Positions 19,461-26,088 of a stretch of DNA of 64,000 nt are shown here, one piece after another. The position numbers were made by a program, and so were the translations under genes. Source of the DNA: Longispora albida DSM 44784 (GTDB lineage: Bacteria > Actinomycetota > Actinomycetes > Mycobacteriales > Micromonosporaceae); contig NZ_KB903813.1 in the NCBI RefSeq assembly GCF_000379825.1, forward strand, positions 509,333 to 573,332, given 5' to 3'. The notes below the pieces were generated by a model. It saw nothing but the letters and a program-made list of their open reading frames with translations. It was not told where the DNA came from and made no database searches. How positions within the stretch are numbered: the stretch's first letter is position 1; every line of letters starts with the position of its first letter.

Positions 19461-20168
19461 CTACCAGGACACGTACGCGCCGCCATTCACGTGCACGACA
19501 GAACCGGTCGTGTATCCCGCCGCGGGGCTGGCCAGATACTCGACAGCGGCCGCGATCTCGTCCGGCTGGCCCGGGCGTTTCACCATCGTTTCGGAGATCT
19601 TGCGCTCCAGGTCGTTCACCGGCCCGGCGAAGAAATCGGTGTCGGCGACGAAGCCGGGGGAGACCACATTGGACGTGATCCCGCGTGGCCCCTGCTCGCG
19701 GCCGACGTGAGCGCTCCACGAGGTCAGGGCGGCCTTCGCCGCGCCGTACGCCCCGTTGCCACGGTGTGCGGCGATCGATCCGATGTGGACCAGCCGGCCG
19801 CCGGGCGCGGTCACCTTCGGCAGCAGGGCCTCGGTGAGCAGGATCGCCGTCATCGCGTTCAGCTCGAAGACCCGGTGCCACAGGGCGCTCGTCGCGGCCA
19901 GCCCGGTGCCGAACTCGCGCCTGTCGAGCCCTCCGGCATTGTTGACCAGGACATCGACCCGGTCCAGCTGGGTCGCGAACGTCTCGATGGCTGCCGGATC
20001 CGAAAGATCGATCTGGTACCAGGCCCCGGAGCCGATCTCCTCCACCGCCCGGTTCAGCACCTCCGCCCGCCGGCCGAGCAGGATGACGTGCTCGCCAGCC
20101 TTGGCGAACCTGCGGGCGACGGCGAGCCCGATCCCCGTGCCTCCGCCACTGATGACCACTGTGCGCAT
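19461..20168 (-). CDS. Short-chain dehydrogenase/reductase
   Basis: 235 residues from ATG 20168; the longer frame to 20342 overlaps a divergent small gene. Classical SDR: cofactor motif SGGGTGIG, LVNNAGG, catalytic Ser in HIGSIAAHRG, YGAAK for Tyr/Lys, and the PGFVADTDFF segment. C-terminus GGAYVSW is short. It resembles 3-oxoacyl-ACP reductase-like members; substrate unknown. Start codons of this gene and of the divergent small gene at 20187 are only 18 bases apart. Confidence 0.9.
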   Translation of the reverse strand: MRTVVISGGGTGIGLAVARRFAKAGEHVILLGRRAEVLNRAVEEIGSGAWYQIDLSDPAAIETFATQLDRVDVLVNNAGGLDRREFGTGLAATSALWHRVFELNAMTAILLTEALLPKVTAPGGRLVHIGSIAAHRGNGAYGAAKAALTSWSAHVGREQGPRGITSNVVSPGFVADTDFFAGPVNDLERKISETMVKRPGQPDEIAAAVEYLASPAAGYTTGSVVHVNGGAYVSW

Positions 20169-20186
20169 GGCGCTAGCCTTACATGC

Positions 20187-20351
20187 ATGGGGACCCCTGA
20201 CGAAGAGCGGATCGTCGACTTCTCCGACGACGACGCGCCACTCCTGCCCGAGCAGACCTCCGACGACACCGACCGGGGGTGGGGCGACCGGCCGTCCCGC
20301 GACGCCAACGACTTCCGGCTGCTGGACGATCGCCCGCCGCACTGGGATTAG
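20187..20351 (+). CDS. Small acidic conserved protein, 54 aa
   Basis: ATG at 20187 (an ATG at 20183 is in another frame). The product is very acidic, with DFSDDDAPLLPEQT, DDTDRGWGD and a C-terminal DDRPPHWD. I recall similar short acidic proteins in other actinobacteria but know no function. A TAGCCT box at 20174-20179 lies seven bases before the ATG, as in leaderless transcripts. mscL follows 32 bases after its stop. Confidence 0.6.
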   Translation: MGTPDEERIVDFSDDDAPLLPEQTSDDTDRGWGDRPSRDANDFRLLDDRPPHWD

Positions 20352-20383
20352 GGCAGTTTTCCCGTTTTCGGTACCCTGTGCTG

Positions 20384-20761
20384 ATGCTCAAGGGCTTCAA
20401 GAACTTCATCATGCGTGGCAATGTCGTCGACCTCGCGGTCGCGGTGGTGATCGGCGCGGCCTTCACGGCCCTGGTCGGCCAGTTCACCAAGTCGTTCCTC
20501 GACCCGATGATCAAGGTGATCACCGGGGGTAACGAGATCGGCGGCAAGTTCACGATCAACGACGTCGACTTCGACTACGGCGCCTTCATCGGCGCGATCA
20601 TCACGTTCCTGCTCACCGCCGCCGTGCTGTACTTCCTGGTCGTGCTCCCGCTGAACAAGTACAACGAGTACCGGCGGCGCAACGAGGAGGCCGCGGCCGA
20701 GAAGCTCAGCCACGAGGTCGAACTCCTCACCGAGATCCGCGACCTCCTCCGCCGGGGCTGA
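20384..20761 (+). CDS. mscL: Large-conductance mechanosensitive channel
   Basis: 125 residues. Homopentameric emergency valve for hypo-osmotic shock. N-terminal FKNFIMRGNVVDLAVAVVIG is the S1/TM1 hallmark; TM2 is around residues 66-88 (FIGAIITFLLTAAVLYFLVV), followed by the charged C-terminal bundle helix. It converges with vapC with no bases between the two stop codons. Confidence 0.95.
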   Translation: MLKGFKNFIMRGNVVDLAVAVVIGAAFTALVGQFTKSFLDPMIKVITGGNEIGGKFTINDVDFDYGAFIGAIITFLLTAAVLYFLVVLPLNKYNEYRRRNEEAAAEKLSHEVELLTEIRDLLRRG

Positions 20762-21181
20762 TCAGACCTTCCCCGCCGGCACTACCCATTGCGTCGGCTG
20801 GCCGGTTGCGGCGGCGATGGTGTCGAAGTCATTGTCGTAGTGCAGCACGGTCAGCCGGGCGTGGTGGGCGGTGACCGCGACCACCAGGTCGGCGATCCCC
20901 GCCGAGCGGTGCTGCCCTCTGATGGTCAGTTTCTCCTGCACCTCGATGGCTCGCTCCCAGACGTCATCGGGTGTGTCGGTCCACTGCAGGGCCGCCAGGA
21001 GCGTTCGCTTGATCTTTGCCCGGTCTTCGAGGTTGCGTGCCGAGAACAGCAGCTCAAGCTCGGTCGGGCCGCAGATGGAGACCAGTCCACGTTCCATGAG
21101 GGGAACGAGGACGGCCCGGACGGGCTCAAGGTGAATCCGGGCGAGTGCACTCTTGTCGGCCAGATACTGGGCTACCCCCAC
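20762..21181 (-). CDS. vapC: VapC-type toxin, PIN-domain ribonuclease
   Basis: 139 residues. PIN fold with the expected acidic residues: Asp9 in YLADKSA, Glu in GPTELELLF, Asp in GIADLVVAVTA and the late acidic patch YDNDFDTIA. Such toxins cut tRNA or rRNA until bound by VapB. The GTG start overlaps the vapB stop by ten bases, the usual antitoxin-first coupling. Confidence 0.9.
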   Translation of the reverse strand: MGVAQYLADKSALARIHLEPVRAVLVPLMERGLVSICGPTELELLFSARNLEDRAKIKRTLLAALQWTDTPDDVWERAIEVQEKLTIRGQHRSAGIADLVVAVTAHHARLTVLHYDNDFDTIAAATGQPTQWVVPAGKV

Positions 21182-21378
21182 ATCTGCTCCTCGGCGTCCG
21201 GGTCGAGCAGGAACGAGAACGCTCCGTCCTCGGCGAGCGCCACCAGATCACGGACGGCGGCAACACGGATGACCTCTCGGAGGGCCGCGTCGATGGTGTC
21301 GCGAATCGTCTCGGTACCAAGGATTTCCTTGGCTTGAGTGAGCCGGTTCATGTCGATGTCAACGCTGGTTTTGGACAT
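21172..21378 (-). CDS. vapB: VapB-type antitoxin
   Basis: 68 residues. N-terminal MSKTSVDIDMNRLTQAKEIL and TETIRDTIDAALREVIR read as a ribbon-helix-helix DNA-binding domain; the C-terminal tail (DGAFSFLLDPDAEEQMWG) should wrap the toxin. A GGAGG ribosome-binding site lies six bases before the ATG and is itself one arm of a long inverted repeat, so autoregulation by the VapBC complex could act on translation as well as transcription. Confidence 0.88.
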   Translation of the reverse strand: MSKTSVDIDMNRLTQAKEILGTETIRDTIDAALREVIRVAAVRDLVALAEDGAFSFLLDPDAEEQMWG

Positions 21379-21381
21379 GGA

Positions 21382-21456
21382 ACACCTCCGCAGTCTTCTC
21401 GCGAAGATATCAAATTTCGGCGAACCCGGATATCTTCAATATGACTACGGAGGTGT
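21382..21456. promoter_or_regulatory. 75-bp interrupted inverted repeat in the vapBC leader
   Basis: Outer arms ACACCTCCG (21382-21390) and CGGAGGTGT (21448-21456) and inner arms GAAGATATC (21403-21411) and GATATCTTC (21429-21437) share nearly the same centre (21419-21420). Both strands therefore carry a ribosome-binding site followed by an ATG (vapB on minus, ATG 21457 on plus, giving only a 40-codon antisense frame). It is the likely VapBC operator. Confidence 0.75.
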
Positions 21457-21470
21457 ATGGGTAGGGCTGG

Positions 21471-21848
21471 TCAGCCGAACAGCTCGGCCAGCCGGGACCC
21501 GATCTCCTTGACGTCGGCCAGCTCGCCGCGCGCCACCGCCATGACCAGCTCGAAGGGCTCTTCCGGGCCCTCGTAACGCGCGGTCATGCCGTTGATCAGC
21601 AGGAACGTCTTCGCCGCGACCCAGCCGAGCCGCTTGTTGCCGTCCACGAGCGGATGGTTCGTGACGATCGAGTGCAGGAGCGCGGCGGCCTTGGTCAGCA
21701 GATCCGGGTACGCGTCCTCGCCGAACGCCGAGGCCTGCGGGCGCAGCGCGGCAGACTCCAGCAGGCCGGAGTCGCGGATGGCCGGCTCGCCGAGCATGAC
21801 GGCGAGGTCGAGCAGGGAACGCGGCGACAGGTACCTGACGTCGCTCAC
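21471..21848 (-). CDS. doc: Doc-type toxin, Fic-fold kinase
   Basis: 125 residues. The Fic/Doc active site is visible as HPLVDGNKRLGW, and the N-terminal YLSPRSLLDLAVML and GLLESAALRPQASAFG segments are typical of death-on-curing proteins. Doc of phage P1 phosphorylates EF-Tu. GTG start overlaps the antitoxin stop as GTGA. Confidence 0.92.
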   Translation of the reverse strand: MSDVRYLSPRSLLDLAVMLGEPAIRDSGLLESAALRPQASAFGEDAYPDLLTKAAALLHSIVTNHPLVDGNKRLGWVAAKTFLLINGMTARYEGPEEPFELVMAVARGELADVKEIGSRLAELFG

Positions 21849-22048
21849 GAGTTGCCCAGCCGGTGCAGCAGCTCGGCGTCCTCAGTGAGGATCTGCCCGG
21901 CGACGTGGCGGACCTCCTCTTCCTGCCGTTGCTCGATCCAGCTGGAGATCGCCGCCACGGCCGCCGAGTGCGCGGAGACGCCCTCCTGGGCCGCGTAGTG
22001 CTTGAGCAGTTCCTGGGTCGCCTCGGGGAGGCGCAGAGTCATCGCCAT
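21845..22048 (-). CDS. Ribbon-helix-helix antitoxin of the doc module
   Basis: 67 residues. MTLRLPEATQELLKHYAAQEGVS and a following helix (AAVAAISSWIEQRQ) are of the CopG/MetJ type and unlike Phd. The acidic C-terminal part (ILTEDAELLHRLGNS) should neutralise Doc. ATG at 22048, with a second in-frame ATG at 22042. The stop is coupled to doc. An 8-bp inverted repeat lies just upstream. Confidence 0.85.
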   Translation of the reverse strand: MAMTLRLPEATQELLKHYAAQEGVSAHSAAVAAISSWIEQRQEEEVRHVAGQILTEDAELLHRLGNS

Positions 22049-22055
22049 GCCCCGA

Positions 22056-22076
22056 TGGTATCAACGGGTGATACCA
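22056..22076. promoter_or_regulatory. Inverted-repeat operator of the antitoxin-doc pair
   Basis: TGGTATCA (22056-22063) and TGATACCA (22069-22076) form perfect arms with a 5-base spacer, centred about 18 bases before the antitoxin ATG. This fits binding by the ribbon-helix-helix antitoxin. Confidence 0.75.
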
Positions 22077-22106
22077 GTTTTTGCCTCAGTGTGACCCGGA
22101 TGCGGG

Positions 22107-22595
22107 CTACGCCGAGGCCGGTGTGGTGTGCCGCTGGCGGTAGGCGGTCAGGATCCGGCCGGTGATGGCGACCGGCACGAGGGCGATCGCGAGGATCATG
22201 CCCGTGACGCCGAAAAGCATGAGGAACTCTGAGCTGTTCCTGTTCGTCTCGCCGTCTGCGGTGGCGATCAGCGTCGGGTCCGTCGCGTCGACGTACACGA
22301 TCATCATGTCGCCGGCTTTCGGGTCGCTGATCCGGAGTTTTCCTGACCGTGTGACCCCGCCGAACGTGTAGGAGACGTGAGCGGCGGGCCGTCCCTTGAG
22401 CGGGACGCTGACCTTGGTGACCGTCGCCGACACCGGGTGCCCCTGATCGATGATCCGCTGCGCCGAGTTCTGCCGGAGGCCGACGAGGCCGAGTGACGCG
22501 GCGAACAACACGACCGCGGCGAGCAGGGTCAGGCCCGTGCGCCGCCAGGTCCAGATGCGCCTGCCCTGGGCGTCACGCGACGGGAACTTGGGCAC
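22107..22595 (-). CDS. DUF3592-type membrane protein
   Basis: 162 residues. Two membrane helices (about 21-40 and 124-146) flank an extracytoplasmic beta domain (VSATVTKVSVPLKGRPAAHVSYTFGG, then GDMMIVYVDATDP). This layout is that of DUF3592 proteins, whose function I do not know. It is monocistronic as far as can be seen. Confidence 0.7.
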   Translation of the reverse strand: MPKFPSRDAQGRRIWTWRRTGLTLLAAVVLFAASLGLVGLRQNSAQRIIDQGHPVSATVTKVSVPLKGRPAAHVSYTFGGVTRSGKLRISDPKAGDMMIVYVDATDPTLIATADGETNRNSSEFLMLFGVTGMILAIALVPVAITGRILTAYRQRHTTPASA

Positions 22596-22698
22596 TGGCT
22601 ACCCCCGTGGATGATCCAGCGGACCGGGTCCAGCGCTCATTTTCCACGGGACGCGCGGCTGGCGGGGCTGTTCCGCCCGTTCAGATCGCGAATGACGA

Positions 22699-22743
22699 AG
22701 CGCCCCGTCGGCCGGAGGGCACAGCGGGGCGCTGGTGGTGCTT
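22699..22743 (-). terminator. Hairpin after the Ruc-like gene
   Basis: AGCGCCCCG (22699-22707) pairs with CGGGGCGCT (22735-22743) around a 27-base loop, starting 12 bases beyond the stop of the minus-strand gene. The long loop makes it a moderate candidate. Confidence 0.5.
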
Positions 22744-22754
22744 TGGTCAGTGGG

Positions 22755-23024
22755 TCAGCTGGTGCTGGCCGAGGCGGCCGGGGCCGGGGTGTCCTTCTTG
22801 GCCGGCTGCTTGGGGGCCGGGCTGGCCGGGCTGGAGGACGAGGAGGAGCCCCGGGAGTCGGTGCGGTAGAAGCCGGAGCCCTTGAAGACCACGCCCACCG
22901 CGCCGAAGAGCTTGCGCAGCTTGCCTGCGCACTCCGGGCACACGGTCAAGGCGTCGTCGCTGAACGACTGCACGGCCTCAAGCTGGTGACCACACTCGGT
23001 GCACGCGTACTGGTAAGTGGGCAC
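22755..23024 (-). CDS. FmdB-type zinc-ribbon protein, probable Ruc-like redox-regulated chaperone
   Basis: 89 residues from GTG 23024. The N-terminal half is a zinc ribbon with two CxxC knuckles (ACTECGHQ and VCPECAGK). The C-terminal half is Ser/Pro/Ala-rich and should be disordered. This two-part plan, the neighbour 5-FCL and the upstream CIRCE match mycobacterial Rv0991c (Ruc), reported as a chaperone whose activity depends on cysteine oxidation and which works with Hsp70. Orthology is my inference from layout and gene order; regulation by HrcA is strongly suggested by the operator. The ribosome-binding site GGAGG is seven bases before the start. Confidence 0.82.
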   Translation of the reverse strand: MPTYQYACTECGHQLEAVQSFSDDALTVCPECAGKLRKLFGAVGVVFKGSGFYRTDSRGSSSSSSPASPAPKQPAKKDTPAPAASASTS

Positions 23025-23037
23025 GTCCGCCTCCGAC

Positions 23038-23064
23038 TTGGCACTCCGACACTGCGAGTGCCAA
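23038..23064. promoter_or_regulatory. CIRCE element (HrcA operator)
   Basis: TTGGCACTC, nine bases, then GAGTGCCAA: a perfect 9-bp inverted repeat with the spacing of CIRCE (consensus TTAGCACTC-N9-GAGTGCTAA, one change per arm). It ends 14 bases before the start codon of the Ruc-like gene. Confidence 0.92.
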
Positions 23065-23090
23065 TAGTGCTGTATCGGCGGTGCCTGCGT

Positions 23091-23651
23091 CTACCCGGGG
23101 TGGCGAGGAAGACATTCAAATCCCCCGGACGGGGTGATAACTCCGGTGACCGGCCGGTCGTGCGGCTCGGCGGGTACCGAGGGCAGCAGCTCGTTGTCGT
23201 AGACGATCGCCACGATGGGCACGCCGGGCGGGACGCGGGTGAGGGCGCGGTCGTAGGAGCCGCCGCCTTTGCCGAGGCGCGAGCCGTCCAGCCCGACCGC
23301 GAGCGCCGGGACGATCACCAGGTCGGCGGTCGCGATGGCGGAGGTACCGAGGCGGGGGCCGGAGGGTTCGAGGAGGCGCATCTGGCCGGCCACGAGGTCG
23401 CCGCCGGCCCAGTCGAGGGCGCGGTCGGGGAGCAGTACCGGGTACATCGCCGCGGGCAGCACCTTTTCCAGGCCCCGGCCCGGCTCCGAGCCGACGGGCA
23501 CGTAGCTTGCGATGCGCTGCGGGCGTACCGTATCCAGAAGCTCAGCCACGGCGGCCAGGATGCGGCCAGCGGCGGCTGACCTGGCATCCGGCGTGGCCGC
23601 TTTCCTGGCCGCCAGCAAGGTGATGCGCAACTCAGCTTTTTCCGCCACCAT
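23091..23651 (-). CDS. 5-formyltetrahydrofolate cyclo-ligase
   Basis: 186 residues from ATG 23651 (ATG 23663 adds four). Converts 5-formyl-THF to 5,10-methenyl-THF with ATP. The family signature LGKGGGSYDRAL is clear, with an N-terminal ELRITLLAARKA helix and SYVPVGSEPG. The longer frame to 23828 overlaps the divergent diguanylate cyclase gene and is not supported. The two start codons are only 29 bases apart. The Ruc-like gene follows downstream with the CIRCE between them, so heat control need not include this gene. Confidence 0.9.
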   Translation of the reverse strand: MVAEKAELRITLLAARKAATPDARSAAAGRILAAVAELLDTVRPQRIASYVPVGSEPGRGLEKVLPAAMYPVLLPDRALDWAGGDLVAGQMRLLEPSGPRLGTSAIATADLVIVPALAVGLDGSRLGKGGGSYDRALTRVPPGVPIVAIVYDNELLPSVPAEPHDRPVTGVITPSGGFECLPRHPG

Positions 23652-23680
23652 GATGCCAAGCATCGCACCAGGGAGGACGG

Positions 23681-25150
23681 GTGACGTTACGTGCGCGGCT
23701 GACCGCGGCGTTCCTCGTCGTCGTCCTTGGGCCGCTGATCCTCGGCGCGGTGTTCGTCGGCGGGACCGTCTCCTCCGTTGGCCGGTCGCGGTCGGCTGAG
23801 CGGCTGGAGTTCGCCGAGTCGGCGGCACGGGTCACCCTCGACGCCCTCTGCCAGCGGTTACGGGCCACGGCCGAGGCGGCCGCCGCGCTCTCGCAGGGCG
23901 GCAGGAGCCTGGTCGCCCAGCGCCTGGTCATGGAGGGACGCGCGGCCGGTGTGCGGATCGTGGACGTCGGCGGCACCACGACCGACTCCGCCGGCAGCCT
24001 GCCGGAGCCGTGGGCATACTGCGGGGCCGAGTCCACCGGGCACGGCGAGATGAAGGCCCTCGTCGCCCGGGTGCCGGTGCTGGACCAGAGCGAGCAGCGG
24101 CTCGGGGAGGTCATCGCGGCCGAACCGCTGGACCTGGCCTTCCTCAACCGGTTCGGGAGAGCCACGGGTGCCGGCGTCACGCTGCTCGACGGGCGCGGGC
24201 TGAGCACCGTCCCCGAGCGGTTACGCGGCGAGGTCGCGCCAGCCGTCAGCCGGGCGGACGGCGACACGATCGAGACCGGCGGCGGGCTCTACGTCCGCAT
24301 GATCCGCGATGCCCGGCCGCTCCCCTTAGTACTGTCCGTCGAGCATTCCGACCCGCACGGCCTCTACGCGGCCCTGCTCGCCGTCGTCATCTCCGCGGGC
24401 CTGGTGTCCGTCTTCGCCGCGTGGTCGCTGGCCAGGAGCACGACGCGGCCGGTGTCAGAGCTGGCACACGCCGCGGACCGGGTCGCAGCTGGCGACCTCG
24501 ACGCCAGAGTGCCCGTCCGGGGCGGCGACGAGGTCGGGCGGCTGGCGGCGACGTTCAACCGGATGACCAAAGAGATGCAGGGTTACGTCACGGCCCTGAC
24601 CGCCAGCCGCGACCAGTTACGTGAGGCGATGCGGCTGTCGAGAACCGACCCGCTGACCGGCCTCGCGAACTACCGGCACCTCGAAGAGTCCCTGCGTCTG
24701 GAAGTCGACAGGACCAGCCGGCTCGGCCTGCCACTCGTGATCGCGGTGCTGGACCTCGACCGGTTCAAGGAAGTCAACGACTCGCACGGGCACCCGGCTG
24801 GCGACGCCGTCCTCGTCGAGGTCGCCCGGCGGCTCGAACGCGAGATCCGCGAGGTCGACCGGGCCTTCCGCCAGGGCGGCGAGGAGTTCGTCCTGCTCCT
24901 GCCGGAGACGGATCTCGCAGGTGGCGTGGCGGTCGCCGAGCGGCTCGGTTCCGCGCTGCGCGACTCGGCCGTCCTCATCGAACCGAGCGGGATCGCCATC
25001 AAGGTCACCGTGTCGATCGGCCTCGCCGTGTACCCGGAGCACGGCGAGACCGGCACCAGTGTGCTGGCGGCGGCCGACGACGCGCTCTATGCCGCGAAAG
25101 CCGCAGGGCGTGACACATACGCAATCGCGCGTGGCGGTACGCCCGGCTGA
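23681..25150 (+). CDS. Membrane-bound diguanylate cyclase (sensor-HAMP-GGDEF)
   Basis: 489 residues from GTG 23681. TM1 at about 7-28, an extracytoplasmic sensor of about 190 residues with a single conserved-looking cysteine pair (Cys57 and Cys113), TM2 at about 228-250, a HAMP domain (TTRPVSELAHAADRVAAGDLDARV), and a C-terminal GGDEF domain. The active-site loop is GGEEF at 399-403. An RxxD inhibitory site (REVD, 391-394) stands exactly five residues before it, so product inhibition by c-di-GMP is likely. It should make c-di-GMP from GTP. It lies in the otherwise conserved gap between 5-FCL and galU. Confidence 0.93.
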   Translation: MTLRARLTAAFLVVVLGPLILGAVFVGGTVSSVGRSRSAERLEFAESAARVTLDALCQRLRATAEAAAALSQGGRSLVAQRLVMEGRAAGVRIVDVGGTTTDSAGSLPEPWAYCGAESTGHGEMKALVARVPVLDQSEQRLGEVIAAEPLDLAFLNRFGRATGAGVTLLDGRGLSTVPERLRGEVAPAVSRADGDTIETGGGLYVRMIRDARPLPLVLSVEHSDPHGLYAALLAVVISAGLVSVFAAWSLARSTTRPVSELAHAADRVAAGDLDARVPVRGGDEVGRLAATFNRMTKEMQGYVTALTASRDQLREAMRLSRTDPLTGLANYRHLEESLRLEVDRTSRLGLPLVIAVLDLDRFKEVNDSHGHPAGDAVLVEVARRLEREIREVDRAFRQGGEEFVLLLPETDLAGGVAVAERLGSALRDSAVLIEPSGIAIKVTVSIGLAVYPEHGETGTSVLAAADDALYAAKAAGRDTYAIARGGTPG

Positions 25151-25173
25151 GCCCGGGCCGATAGTCTCGGCAC

Positions 25174-26088
25174 ATGTCTGAGCAGCCGCACCATCCCTCC
25201 GCGCACCCGCGCGCCGTCAAGGCTGTCGTGCCAGCGGCGGGCCTGGCCACCCGCTTCCTCCCCGCCACCAAGGCCGTCCCCAAGGAACTCTTCCCCGTCG
25301 TCGACAAGCCGGTCCTGGAGTACATCGTCGGCGAGGCGGCCAGCGCCGGGCTGAAGGACGTCCTGCTCATCACCGGCAAGGGCAAGACCTCGATGGTCGA
25401 CCACTTCGACCGGCGTCCCGACGCGGAGGCGCGGCTGGAGGCGAAGGGCGACCTGGTGCGGCTGGCGGCGGTGCGCCGCTCAGAGGAATTAGCCGACATC
25501 TATGCTTGCCGTCAGCACGAGCCGCTGGGCCTCGGCCACGCGGTCGGCTGCGCGGAGTCACACGTCGGTAACCAGCCCTTCGCCGTGCTGCTCGCCGACG
25601 AGTTCACCGACGAGGGCGACCCGCTGCTGTCGCAGATGCTCGACCTCCAGGCGCAGACCGGTGGCATCGTGCTCGCGTTCATCGAGGTGCCGTGGGAGGA
25701 GGTGAGCCGGTATGGGGTGGCCTCGGTGGAGCCGACCGGGACGGAGGACGTCGTCCGGGTCACCGGCCTCGTGGAGAAGCCCGCCAGGGATGAGGCTCCC
25801 AGCAACCTGATCGTGGTCGGCCGGTACGTGCTGCCGCCGACGATCTTCGAGGCGATCCGGAAGACCGAGCCCGGGGCCGGCGGCGAGATCCAGCTGACCG
25901 ACGCGATGGTCCGGCTGATGAACGAGGGCACGCCGGTACACGGCATCATCTTCCGCCGGATCCGGCACGACACCGGCCAGCCGCTCGGCTACCTCCAGGC
26001 TCTCGTCCGGCTGGCCAGCCAGCGCGAGGACATCGGGCCGGAGCTACGGGCCTGGCTGAAGGAATTTGTGGAATCGGAGCTTGTATGA
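25174..26088 (+). CDS. galU: UTP-glucose-1-phosphate uridylyltransferase
   Basis: 304 residues. Makes UDP-glucose for envelope glycans and for the Leloir pathway. The nucleotidyltransferase signature VPAAGLATRFLPATKAVPKE is followed by FPVVDKPVLEYIV, and by GLGHAVGCAES and LLADEF for metal binding. Its stop overlaps the next start (ATGA), so galU and glp/moeA are coupled. Confidence 0.95.
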   Translation: MSEQPHHPSAHPRAVKAVVPAAGLATRFLPATKAVPKELFPVVDKPVLEYIVGEAASAGLKDVLLITGKGKTSMVDHFDRRPDAEARLEAKGDLVRLAAVRRSEELADIYACRQHEPLGLGHAVGCAESHVGNQPFAVLLADEFTDEGDPLLSQMLDLQAQTGGIVLAFIEVPWEEVSRYGVASVEPTGTEDVVRVTGLVEKPARDEAPSNLIVVGRYVLPPTIFEAIRKTEPGAGGEIQLTDAMVRLMNEGTPVHGIIFRRIRHDTGQPLGYLQALVRLASQREDIGPELRAWLKEFVESELV

